Assembly (NCBI GenBank): GCA_937911965.1
Contig: CALDPL010000183.1
Location: 1 to 5,809, forward strand
DNA length: 5,809 nucleotides
Direction of reading: 5' to 3'
Source of the DNA: an uncultured Allomuricauda sp.
GTDB lineage: Bacteria > Bacteroidota > Bacteroidia > Flavobacteriales > Flavobacteriaceae
The number at the start of each line of letters is the position of its first letter. The stretch's first letter is position 1. Both the position numbers and the translations under genes were made by a program. Below the pieces are notes generated by a model. The model did not search any database and was not told the DNA's origin. It was given only the letters and a program-made list of their open reading frames with translations. Positions 1 to 5,809 of the stretch are shown one piece after another.

Positions 1-726
1 ATCATGAAAGCGAATCGCATGGAGGCCATGTTGGGGTCCCTTGTGGAACACGGGCCGGGCCACTTGGCCGTGGGACAGGTCCAATACTTCTCCCATAGGG
101 GGATCAGTGATGGATACCGGCGATATCAGCAGTGGTTGAACCGCTTGACTTCCAAAGGGGACAATTTCAAGGAAATCTATAAGGAATGTGTCATCCCCTC
201 CCCGTGCTGGATGGCCCACCGATCGGATTTCGAGGCCTGCGGTGGATTTGGACCGGACCGTTATCCGGAAGATTACGACCTGGCCTTCCGCTTTTATGAA
301 AAGAGGCTCAAGGTCATCCCGTCCAATGAAGTGCTGCACCTTTGGCGCGACTACGACAGCAGAACCTCCAGGACCCATGTACATTACGCCCAGAACCACT
401 TTCTTGAACTCAAGCTCCACTATTTCCTGCTCCTGGATCGGGATGTGGGCCGTCCCTTGGTCCTTTGGGGGGCCGGCTTCAAGGGGAAGTTCCTCGCGGC
501 CGGACTTCAAAAGAGGGGGGTCGACTTTTATTGGATCTGTGACAATCCAAGGAAAATAGGAAAGAAAATCCACGGAAAGGAACTCTTGCACTTCGGGGCC
601 CTGGAAGGGCTGGACCGTCCACAGAGCGTGGTCACCGTGGCCAACGAATCGTCCCAAAGGGAGATCCGTGCCCATTTTGAAGCCTTGGGGCAGCGGCCGG
701 TAGAGGACTATTTCTTTTTTTGTTAG
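1..726 (+). CDS. Glycosyltransferase family 2, C-terminal part (5' truncated by window edge)
   Basis: Probable GT-A fold, family 2 glycosyltransferase that transfers a sugar from a nucleotide-sugar to a glycan or other acceptor in the cytoplasm; donor and acceptor cannot be told. The frame is open from base 1 (Ile codon, then ATG at 4). That ATG is unlikely to be the true start, because the visible protein begins at what looks like the segment after the DxD metal motif (IMKANRMEAM resembles the usual 'D..M.p.RLe.q'). Numbering from this Met, residues 66-95 carry the acceptor-side signature: PCWMAHRSDFEACGGF, then PEDYDL, whose Glu-Asp pair (89-90) fits the catalytic-base region. HLWRDYDSRTSR follows at 112-123. 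From about residue 150 a second domain starts with LWGAGFKGK (154-162), a glycine-rich loop after a beta strand as in Rossmann-like nucleotide-binding folds, and runs to the C-terminal YFFFC. Such GT2-Rossmann fusions occur in flavobacteria; the role of the extra domain is not known to me. The stop TAG is followed by a hairpin that separates it from the next gene. Confidence 0.85.
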   Translation: MMKANRMEAMLGSLVEHGPGHLAVGQVQYFSHRGISDGYRRYQQWLNRLTSKGDNFKEIYKECVIPSPCWMAHRSDFEACGGFGPDRYPEDYDLAFRFYEKRLKVIPSNEVLHLWRDYDSRTSRTHVHYAQNHFLELKLHYFLLLDRDVGRPLVLWGAGFKGKFLAAGLQKRGVDFYWICDNPRKIGKKIHGKELLHFGALEGLDRPQSVVTVANESSQREIRAHFEALGQRPVEDYFFFC

Positions 727-734
727 AAAGGATC

Positions 735-751
735 GGGATTTTTTAAATCCC
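735..751 (+). terminator. Perfect 7-bp hairpin after the glycosyltransferase gene (possible terminator)
   Basis: GGGATTT at 735-741 pairs perfectly with AAATCCC at 745-751 around a TTT loop, starting 8 bp after the glycosyltransferase stop. The bases that follow (TATATTTGT) are T-rich but not a clean T run, so a factor-independent terminator would be weak. It sits immediately against the promoter-like box at 752-759, so it could instead act as a protein-binding dyad over a promoter. Role is inferred; only the dyad is seen. Confidence 0.4.
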
Positions 752-759
752 TATATTTG
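752..759 (+). promoter_or_regulatory. Bacteroidota-type -7 promoter box (TAnnTTTG) upstream of the BatA/VWA gene
   Basis: TATATTTG is a full match to the TAnnTTTG -7 consensus of the primary sigma factor in Bacteroidota and ends 17 bp before the ATG at 777. No good -33 TTTG lies at the usual 17-23 bp spacing; the nearest TTTG (719-722) is 29 bp upstream of the box. A transcript from here would have a leader of only about 10 bases. An 8-base match with four fixed T/G positions can arise by chance, so this is a candidate only. It would drive the four-gene plus-strand run. Confidence 0.4.
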
Positions 760-776
760 TCCAATCAAAGTTGGGA

Positions 777-2711
777 ATGCAGTTTAAACATCCGGATATT
801 CTTTGGGCCCTACTCCTGCTGGTCATTCCCGTTGTCATCCATCTTTTTCAACTGCGCCGTTTTGAAAGGACCCCATTTACCAATGTGGCCATGCTCCAAA
901 AGGTGGTATCCGAGTCCAGAAAGAGCAACAATCTCAAAAAATGGCTGTTGCTCATGACCCGGCTTCTGCTCCTGGCTTCCCTGATCTTGGCCTTTGCCCA
1001 ACCCTTTACCGCAGCACCCACGGCCCTAAAAGAAACCGAGACCGTGGTCTATCTTGACGATTCCTTCAGCATGCAGGCCAGGTCAAATGGCCTGACTCTT
1101 TTGGAGAAGGCGGTACAGGAACTGATCAGGGGCCTGGACGAAACGGACAGCTTCAGCCTCTTCACCAATGTGGAAACCTATGAAGGGGTGCAGATCAAGG
1201 ACGTTCGCAACAGCCTATTGTCCCTGGGACATTCCCCCAAACAACTGGATCTGGAGGAAATTAGGTTGAAGACCGGTACGCTGTTCTCCGGTTCTTCCAC
1301 CACGACCAAGAACCTGATCGTCATATCCGACTTTCAGCAAAGAATGGAGTCCCGTACCCCTGAAGGGGACCCTTCCATCAACACGTATTTTGTCCCCCTC
1401 AGACCGGAGCTTACGGAGAACCTCTCCCTGGACTCGGTCTATTTGGAGGAGGGACCCACGGAACTGGCCTCCCTGGGCGTTCTCTTATCGGGAGGGGAAG
1501 CCGATCTGGCCCTTCCCGTTTCCCTGTACAACGGGGAGGTGCTTATGGCCAGGACGGCTGCCACCTTTGGGGCGGATGGCACGGCCAAGATAAGTTTTTC
1601 CATCCCGGACCAAGGGGAGATCAACGGCAGGTTGTCCATTGCGGACAGCGGCCTTTCCTACGACAACAACCTCTTTTTCAGCATCAATGCACTACAGAGG
1701 ATCAAGGTGCTCTCCATTTCCTCGGGCGACAGTGGTTATTTGGACCGCCTCTACGGGGGGGCGGGATTCGAGTTGAAAAAGTATGGCTTGGACCAGCTCG
1801 ACCACAGTGCCCTGGACGGCCCGAATTTGGTGCTTATCGATCATTTGTCCTCCATTCCGGGCAATTTGGGCATCGCCTTGAAAAACTTTGTCGACCAAGG
1901 GGGAAGCTTGGTGGTGATCCCCTCCACGGATATCGATGTCCCGTCGTACAATGTCCTGCTCTCGGCCTTGGGGGCCGGGCGCTATCTGGGGAAGGTTGCC
2001 ATGGAATCCCCATTGACCCGGATCGCATATGATCATCCCCTCTACCGGGACGTGTTTGAGTCCCGGGTTGACAATTTCCAATACCCGACCCTGAGGGAGC
2101 ATTATGGGATTCAGTCGGAACTGCCCGGGATCCTGGGCCTGGAGGGCGGGGATGCCTTTCTTGTCGGAAGGGAAGGCCTTTACATCTTTTCCGCCTCCCT
2201 GGATCTTGAAAACTCCGATTTCAAAAATTCCCCTCTGATCGTGCCCACCTTTTACAGGATGGCGGCCGGCAGCCTGAAATCCCCCGAACTGTACCATATC
2301 CTGGGGTCATCCACAAGTCTGGACCTGGAGGGCATGCAGGGAATGGACGATGTCCTTAAAGTCACCAAGGACGGGCAGGGGTTCATTCCCCTTCAACAGG
2401 CCCATCCCAATAGGGTCCGTTTGGATTTCGACCAAAACCCCACCGAGGCCGGGACCTACGATATCGAACTGCGGGGCAAGAGTCTCAAAAAGATAAGTTT
2501 CAACCATCCAAGGGAGGAAAGCCGTTTGGATTATATGGATTTACAGGGTCTCGAGGGGCCATCACTCCATGATTCCCTAGGCTCCCTTTTCAATCGTTTG
2601 GAAGCCCAGGGCGAAATTGCCCCATATTGGAAATGGTTTGTTATTTTAGCATTGCTTCTGCTGGCTTTGGAAGTTGTCATTCAAAAATTCGTTTCATGGA
2701 AACTCTATTGA
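777..2711 (+). CDS. BatA-type membrane protein with von Willebrand factor A domain
   Basis: Inner-membrane protein of 644 aa, molecular role unknown; BatA-domain proteins are linked to stress tolerance and envelope functions in Bacteroidota. I chose ATG 777 over the in-frame TTG at 771 because the family begins MQFKHP..LWAL. Residues 1-77 form the BatA N-terminal double-transmembrane module: helix 1 at about 8-26 ending in LFQLRRF, the conserved TPFTNV loop (32-37), and helix 2 at about 56-74. A VWA domain follows from about 88, with an intact MIDAS motif DDSFS (D94, S96, S98) and the VISDFQ strand near 180. Around 350-385 a stretch of the form LVLIDHL...FVDQGGSLVVIPS resembles the glutamine-amidotransferase-like fold found in larger BatA relatives. 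A last membrane helix (about 618-636) leaves a short basic tail. This topology puts the VWA and central domains on one side of the membrane. Its 3' end overlaps the dihydroorotase-like gene by 16 bp, implying translational coupling. No MoxR, BatB, BatC or BatD gene is in the window. Confidence 0.9.
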   Translation: MQFKHPDILWALLLLVIPVVIHLFQLRRFERTPFTNVAMLQKVVSESRKSNNLKKWLLLMTRLLLLASLILAFAQPFTAAPTALKETETVVYLDDSFSMQARSNGLTLLEKAVQELIRGLDETDSFSLFTNVETYEGVQIKDVRNSLLSLGHSPKQLDLEEIRLKTGTLFSGSSTTTKNLIVISDFQQRMESRTPEGDPSINTYFVPLRPELTENLSLDSVYLEEGPTELASLGVLLSGGEADLALPVSLYNGEVLMARTAATFGADGTAKISFSIPDQGEINGRLSIADSGLSYDNNLFFSINALQRIKVLSISSGDSGYLDRLYGGAGFELKKYGLDQLDHSALDGPNLVLIDHLSSIPGNLGIALKNFVDQGGSLVVIPSTDIDVPSYNVLLSALGAGRYLGKVAMESPLTRIAYDHPLYRDVFESRVDNFQYPTLREHYGIQSELPGILGLEGGDAFLVGREGLYIFSASLDLENSDFKNSPLIVPTFYRMAAGSLKSPELYHILGSSTSLDLEGMQGMDDVLKVTKDGQGFIPLQQAHPNRVRLDFDQNPTEAGTYDIELRGKSLKKISFNHPREESRLDYMDLQGLEGPSLHDSLGSLFNRLEAQGEIAPYWKWFVILALLLLALEVVIQKFVSWKLY

Positions 2712-3976
2712 AGAATGCGGTGATCGTTTGCCCGGAAAACAAGGAACTCCACCTTAAGAAAAGGGATATCACCATCAAGGGTGGAAAAATAACCGGAATT
2801 TCCGCCGCCATTACCCCTAAGAAGGATACGGATGTCATAAACCTGGCAAACCTCCATGTTTCCGTGGGATGGTTTGACAGCGGGGTGGCCTTCGGGGAAC
2901 CGGGGTTCGAGGAACGCGAGACGATTTCCAGGGGCCTTTGGACCGCGGCGATCAGTGGTTTTACCGACATCGTCCTCTCCCCAAACACCCTGCCCGACAG
3001 CAGTTCCGATATCGTGTTTCTCAAGGAAAGATCGGCCGGGGAACCCACCGGTCTACACCCTATGGGGACCTTGACCAAAGGCTCACAAGGGCTGGAATTG
3101 GCGGAACTCTACGATATGAAAAATGCGGGTGCCGTGGCTTTCTACGACTTCAAAAAGCAACTTTCGAATTCCAACCTTTTGAAATTGGGCCTGCTCTATG
3201 CCCGGAATTTTGACGGCTTGTTGCTTTCCTTCCCACAGGATGGAAACATCAAGGGCAATGGGGTGGCCCATGAAGGGGAGATATCGACCTCTCTTGGCCT
3301 TAAGGGGATTCCGGCCCTGGCCGAGGAAATACAGATTGCCAGGGACCTGTTCATCCTGGAGTATACGGGGGGGAAACTCCATATCCCCACGATCTCCACG
3401 GCCAAATCGGTACAATTGATCAAGGAGGCCAAAGGCAAAGGCCTTGACGTCAGTTGTAGTGTGGCCATCCACAACCTCTTTTTTACCGACAGCGAACTGC
3501 AGGATTTCGATGCCAGGTTCAAGGTTTCGCCCCCCTTGAGGGGCAAGGCCGATATCAAGGCCTTGATCAAGGGGCTCCAAACGGGCGTTATCGATTTTGT
3601 GAGCTCGGACCACATCCCGATCGACATTGAGAACAAGCGTTTGGAATTTGACAATGCCCTGGAAGGCACCCTGGGCCTACAGACGGCATTTGGCTGCCTC
3701 AACAAGCTCCTGGGCATGGAACTGAGCATTGCCCTCTTGACCAAGGGACGTTCCCGATTCGGTGTGGAGCAGCCCGAACTCAAGGTGGGATCTCCTGCCA
3801 ATATCACCCTGTTCGACCCGGAATCCACCTTCGTGTTTGAGGAAGGGAACATCCGGTCCACCTCAAAGAATTCCATGTTTGTGGGATCCGAGCTCAAGGG
3901 CAGGGCCTATGGTGTGATCAACAACGGCAGCATGGAACTTGACAATAACAGGAACAAAAAATTCAATAAGGCATAA
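2696..3976 (+). CDS. Dihydroorotase-like protein, probably catalytically inactive (pseudoenzyme)
   Basis: Member of the amidohydrolase superfamily, closest in layout to type I dihydroorotase (pyrimidine synthesis), 426 aa, near the usual length. I chose ATG 2696 (METLLKNAVI, the standard first beta strand); the open frame extends upstream only through the end of the BatA/VWA gene. Family landmarks are present: the N-terminal beta-sandwich (1-55), FGEPGFEERETI (66-77), SPNT (95-98), STAKS (234-238), VSPPLR (277-282), SDHIP (304-308) and a C-terminal sandwich strand with GSPANITLFDP (365-375). However, the metal ligands are gone. The HxHxREPG motif reads GVAFGEPG (G63, A65 in place of the two His), the 'HAED' site reads FPQD (179-182), and 'HICHVST' reads HIPTIST (T232 in place of His). 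Asp305 is kept, but the following APH is IPI. It should not bind the usual dinuclear metal centre. Related inactive dihydroorotases in other bacteria act as structural partners of aspartate transcarbamoylase; a similar role here is possible but unproven. The same altered motifs are, as I recall, shared by other flavobacteria, which would argue for selection and not decay. Confidence 0.88.
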   Translation: METLLKNAVIVCPENKELHLKKRDITIKGGKITGISAAITPKKDTDVINLANLHVSVGWFDSGVAFGEPGFEERETISRGLWTAAISGFTDIVLSPNTLPDSSSDIVFLKERSAGEPTGLHPMGTLTKGSQGLELAELYDMKNAGAVAFYDFKKQLSNSNLLKLGLLYARNFDGLLLSFPQDGNIKGNGVAHEGEISTSLGLKGIPALAEEIQIARDLFILEYTGGKLHIPTISTAKSVQLIKEAKGKGLDVSCSVAIHNLFFTDSELQDFDARFKVSPPLRGKADIKALIKGLQTGVIDFVSSDHIPIDIENKRLEFDNALEGTLGLQTAFGCLNKLLGMELSIALLTKGRSRFGVEQPELKVGSPANITLFDPESTFVFEEGNIRSTSKNSMFVGSELKGRAYGVINNGSMELDNNRNKKFNKA

Positions 3977-3977
3977 C

Positions 3978-4310
3978 ATGGGGATGACCGATAAAACCGA
4001 CCCGGGCAGGACCACTGCCATAATAGCCTATATTACCTTGGTGGGATGCCTGATCGCCATCACCATGAACATGGAGCCCAAGGATCCCTTTGCACGCTTC
4101 CATATCAGGCAGGCCTTTGGGATCCACCTGTTGTTCCATGTTATGGCCATTGGATTCTCCTATTCGGGCATCATGGTCCTGTCCCTTGCCGCCTACGCCC
4201 TCTATCTGCTCCTTTGGGGCTACGGGTTTTTACAGGCTTTGGGCGGAAAAACCAAGCCCCTGCCCCTATTGGGCGCCCTTTTTCAAAAATGGTTCACCTT
4301 TGTACCCTAA
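3978..4310 (+). CDS. Small three-helix membrane protein, Tic20/DUF4870-like
   Basis: Predicted inner-membrane protein of 110 aa without a known function. It begins 1 bp after the dihydroorotase-like stop (TAA C ATG); a second ATG two codons on (3984) is an equally possible start. A hydrophilic N-terminus (1-11) is followed by helix 1 (about 12-31), a short loop carrying the charged signature DPFARFHIRQAFG (36-48), helix 2 (about 46-64) and helix 3 (about 65-86), then a tail with a prolines-and-glycine stretch and WFTF near the end. The FARFHIRQ motif just before helix 2 is typical of the small Tic20-like/DUF4870 proteins that are sometimes annotated 'import component protein' by analogy with the chloroplast translocon; no import function is established for the bacterial ones. 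Spacing places it in the same operon as its neighbours on both sides. Confidence 0.75.
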   Translation: MGMTDKTDPGRTTAIIAYITLVGCLIAITMNMEPKDPFARFHIRQAFGIHLLFHVMAIGFSYSGIMVLSLAAYALYLLLWGYGFLQALGGKTKPLPLLGALFQKWFTFVP

Positions 4311-4325
4311 CCCAAACCAATAAGA

Positions 4326-4985
4326 ATGTCCCCCGCCAACTTATCCCTGGAACATTTGATCCGTCCTTCACGTCCGACCCCTGAACCTTCCCCGGCCCTG
4401 TTCATGTTCCACGGTTATGGGAGCAATGAAGAGGACCTGTTTTCCTTTGCCCCGGAACTGCCGGGAGAACTCACGGTCATATCGGTCAGGGCCCCCTTTG
4501 ACCTGGACCCCTTCGGGCATGCCTGGTACGCCATTGATTTCGATGCCGAAATGGGAAAATGGAGCGATGACGCACAGGCCAGGGAATCCAGGGATAAAAT
4601 CCTGGCTTTTATGGAGGAAGCGATATCGGCCTACGACCTGGACCGAAACAACATTTCCCTTTTGGGCTTTAGCCAGGGAACCATCTTGAGTTACGCAGTG
4701 GCCCTGTCCTATCCCGAAAAAATAAGAAATGTGGTGGCCCTAAGCGGATATATCAACGAAAACATCCTTCTGGAAGACTATGGGAAGAAGTCCCATGCCC
4801 ATTTACGCTTTTACGCATCCCACGGGCAGGTTGACCAGGTCATTCCCCTGGAATGGGCCCAACGGACCCCTGGTTTCCTAAAGAAGTTGGGCATTGAACA
4901 CCGCTATGAGGAATTTCCCATTGGCCATGGGGTCTCCCAACAGAACTTCATGTCCTTTAAAAAGTGGCTGCAAGACCGGATCTGA
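4326..4985 (+). CDS. Alpha/beta-hydrolase, phospholipase/carboxylesterase family
   Basis: Serine esterase of 219 aa, the usual size for the carboxylesterase/acyl-protein-thioesterase-like family (Pfam Abhydrolase_2), probably cytoplasmic since no signal peptide is seen. Reading in order: FMFHGYGSNEEDL (26-38), which supplies the oxyanion-hole region and is diagnostic of this family; the RAPF segment (55-58); the nucleophile elbow GFSQG with Ser116; HGQVDQVIP with Asp170; and IGHGV with His201. The Ser-Asp-His triad is therefore complete and correctly spaced, so the enzyme should be active on short-chain or thio-esters; the natural substrate is unknown. It begins 15 bp after the membrane-protein gene and is the last gene of the plus-strand run. 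Its TGA stop directly abuts the stop of the opposing gene. Confidence 0.9.
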   Translation: MSPANLSLEHLIRPSRPTPEPSPALFMFHGYGSNEEDLFSFAPELPGELTVISVRAPFDLDPFGHAWYAIDFDAEMGKWSDDAQARESRDKILAFMEEAISAYDLDRNNISLLGFSQGTILSYAVALSYPEKIRNVVALSGYINENILLEDYGKKSHAHLRFYASHGQVDQVIPLEWAQRTPGFLKKLGIEHRYEEFPIGHGVSQQNFMSFKKWLQDRI

Positions 4986-4988
4986 TCA
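4983..4988. other. TGATCA palindrome providing both stop codons of two convergent genes
   Basis: Bases 4983-4985 (TGA) end the esterase and 4988-4986 (TGA on the minus strand) end the coiled-coil protein, so the two genes meet with no spacer. A 6-bp dyad lies just inside the minus-strand gene (TTGCTC 4990-4995, GAGCAA 5004-5009, 8-nt loop), but there is no T run on either side to make a convincing intrinsic terminator. Confidence 0.85.
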
Positions 4989-5480
4989 ATTGCTCCGACC
5001 GTAGAGCAAATGGTCCAAGAGGGTGAAATCCACGCCCAGGTCCTCCTTGAGCTCATACTTTATGATCAGGTCCCCCCAATACTTTCCATCGGAGAAATCC
5101 GCCAAGATCCATTTGTGGTTAAGGACCTTGATCTTGTTGATCTTAAAACTTCCGTTCATTCCCGCATAGGGGACCAGGGGGTTGTCCCCTTGGCGTTCAT
5201 TGGTCTCCAAGAGCTTGTCCGCGATGTACCTGCTGGGGTTTTCCAAATTGTATTCCTCGTAATAGGCCAGGGCATCATCGTTGTTGTCCAGGGAAAAATA
5301 CTGCAGGTCCAGTACCCTGAGCTCTGCCTTTCGCAGGGAATCCTCCAAGGCCTCGACCTTGTCCGTCAATATGCTGACATCCTCACTCAGGGCCTTTTGC
5401 ATATTGTTGCCCGTTGTAAAGAAATAAATGGCGAACAGGGCCGCGAACAAAAAAAGGTACAGGTATAGCTTGTTTTTCAT
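4986..5480 (-). CDS. Conserved hypothetical membrane-anchored coiled-coil protein
   Basis: Protein of 164 aa of unknown function. The start ATG (5480-5478) lies 4 bp after the stop of the metallo-hydrolase gene, so the two are very likely co-transcribed. Residues 1-4 are polar and basic (MKNK), then a single hydrophobic helix (about 5-22) acts as a signal anchor, with no lipobox cysteine or clear signal-peptidase site. Residues 28-58 are heptad-rich with alternating acidic and leucine positions (LSEDVSILTDKVEALEDSL), a likely coiled coil. The C-terminal half (about 60-160) looks globular: a short helix rich in Asn, Asp and Tyr, then beta-rich sequence around KVLNHKWILADFSDGKYWGD (118-137), ending in a helix DFTLLDHLLY. 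Under the usual topology this domain would be periplasmic. I recognise similar proteins beside this hydrolase in flavobacteria but no named family; a link to the neighbour is inferred from position only. Confidence 0.75.
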   Translation of the reverse strand: MKNKLYLYLFLFAALFAIYFFTTGNNMQKALSEDVSILTDKVEALEDSLRKAELRVLDLQYFSLDNNDDALAYYEEYNLENPSRYIADKLLETNERQGDNPLVPYAGMNGSFKINKIKVLNHKWILADFSDGKYWGDLIIKYELKEDLGVDFTLLDHLLYGRSN

Positions 5481-5484
5481 CGGA

Positions 5485-5809
5485 TCAAATTTTCAGTCTT
5501 AGGTTATCGTAGGCCAAATGTACGTTTTTGGGAAGTTTGGCCTCCACTTCCCCATGGAATCCCATCAGGTGGCTGATGTGGGTAAAATAGGTGGTGCCCG
5601 CCCCTACTTCCCGGGCAAATGCCAGGGCCTCTTCCAGGTTGAAATGGGAATGGTGGGCTTCCATCCTCAGGGCATTGACCACCAGCACCTTCACCCCTTT
5701 TATTTTTTTGATTTCCCGGTCTTCGACCATTTTCACATCGGTCAGGTAGGCAAATTCCCCGAAGCGATATCCAAATACCTGAAGGCGGTTGTGCCATGCC
5801 TCAATGGGA
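5485..5809 (-). CDS. Metallo-beta-lactamase-fold hydrolase, PhnP-like, C-terminal part (5' truncated by window edge)
   Basis: C-terminal 107 codons of an MBL-fold metal-dependent hydrolase; the reading frame stays open to the right edge of the window (first whole codon at 5808-5806, Pro), so a start at GTG 5736 would be a false one. The visible part reads PIEAWHNRLQVFGYRF, then the strand FAYLTD whose Asp fits the bridging metal ligand after the core, then LVVNALR, EAHHSHFNLEEAL, and TTYFTHISHLMG, whose His pair fits the last metal ligand, and it ends HLAYDNLRLKI. This arrangement matches the PhnP-type phosphodiesterase-like MBL family common in Bacteroidota. The HxHxDH motif that would confirm it lies outside the window. 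The substrate is unknown; phosphonate use cannot be inferred because no phn genes are seen. It leads the two-gene minus-strand unit. Confidence 0.85.
   Translation of the reverse strand, partial: PIEAWHNRLQVFGYRFGEFAYLTDVKMVEDREIKKIKGVKVLVVNALRMEAHHSHFNLEEALAFAREVGAGTTYFTHISHLMGFHGEVEAKLPKNVHLAYDNLRLKI

Noticed and set aside
1692..2297. 201-aa open frame on the minus strand inside the BatA/VWA gene
   Set aside because: It is fully antisense to a clearly recognised gene, its translation resembles no family, and long antisense frames are expected from the codon bias of this GC-rich sequence.
2627..2695. Earlier in-frame ATG (2627) as the start of the dihydroorotase-like protein
   Set aside because: It would add 23 residues lying inside the last membrane helix codons of the BatA/VWA gene and has no counterpart in the family, whose proteins begin at the first beta strand.
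3083..3897. Two overlapping long minus-strand open frames (176 and 233 aa) inside the dihydroorotase-like gene
   Set aside because: Both lie antisense to the recognised gene, overlap each other, and have low-complexity, serine- and proline-rich or otherwise unconvincing translations.
3939..3977. Earlier in-frame ATG (3939) as the start of the small membrane protein
   Set aside because: It would create a 38-bp overlap and a polar extension unlike the family; ATG 3978, just after the upstream stop, fits better.
4990..5009. Intrinsic terminator at the convergent junction
   Set aside because: The stem is only 6 bp with an 8-nt loop and no T run on either strand, so it is reported only as a dyad.
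5010..5468. 152-aa plus-strand open frame opposite the coiled-coil protein
   Set aside because: The minus-strand reading has a membrane anchor, coiled coil and a proper 4-bp junction with its neighbour; the plus-strand translation has no recognisable feature.
5504..5797. 97-aa minus-strand frame overlapping the metallo-hydrolase
   Set aside because: It is out of frame with the recognised hydrolase sequence, which runs unbroken to the window edge with family motifs.

Overview
The window looks like an ordinary chromosomal stretch from a flavobacterium (Bacteroidota, family Flavobacteriaceae) of moderately high GC, roughly half to mid-fifties by eye. A Robiginitalea- or Muricauda-like organism would fit, but genus is a guess. 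The evidence is the protein content: a BatA-type N-terminus followed by a VWA domain, a dihydroorotase-like protein of the flavobacterial type, a Tic20-like small membrane protein, the general absence of strong Shine-Dalgarno sequences, and a TAnnTTTG-type promoter element. There are no RNA genes, insertion sequences, CRISPR arrays or obvious repeats. Coding density is very high, and the longest gap between genes is 50 bp.

Layout. Positions 1-726 (+) hold the 3' part of a family 2 glycosyltransferase fused to a C-terminal nucleotide-binding-like domain; its start lies before the window. A 50-bp gap (727-776) carries a perfect 7-bp hairpin and, right after it, a TAnnTTTG promoter-like box. A compact plus-strand run follows: a BatA/VWA membrane protein (777-2711), a dihydroorotase-like protein overlapping it by 16 bp (2696-3976), a small three-helix membrane protein 1 bp later (3978-4310) and an alpha/beta-hydrolase 15 bp later (4326-4985). 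These four are probably one operon. On the minus strand, a metallo-beta-lactamase-fold hydrolase (5485 to beyond the right edge) is followed 4 bp later by a small membrane-anchored coiled-coil protein (4986-5480). The two transcription units meet tail to tail with no spacer: the stop codons are the two halves of the palindrome TGATCA.

The most notable point is that the dihydroorotase-like protein has lost the metal-binding residues of the amidohydrolase active site: both histidines of the HxH motif and the two later histidines are replaced, while the overall family scaffold and the late Asp are kept. It should be a non-catalytic paralogue, and a 'dihydroorotase' annotation would be misleading. 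Its tight overlap with a BatA/VWA membrane protein, in a locus without visible MoxR or other Bat partners, suggests a scaffold or regulatory role, possibly at the membrane. That last step is inference. The rest of the window is ordinary conserved flavobacterial housekeeping sequence, and I do not see a defence system, mobile element or new RNA here.
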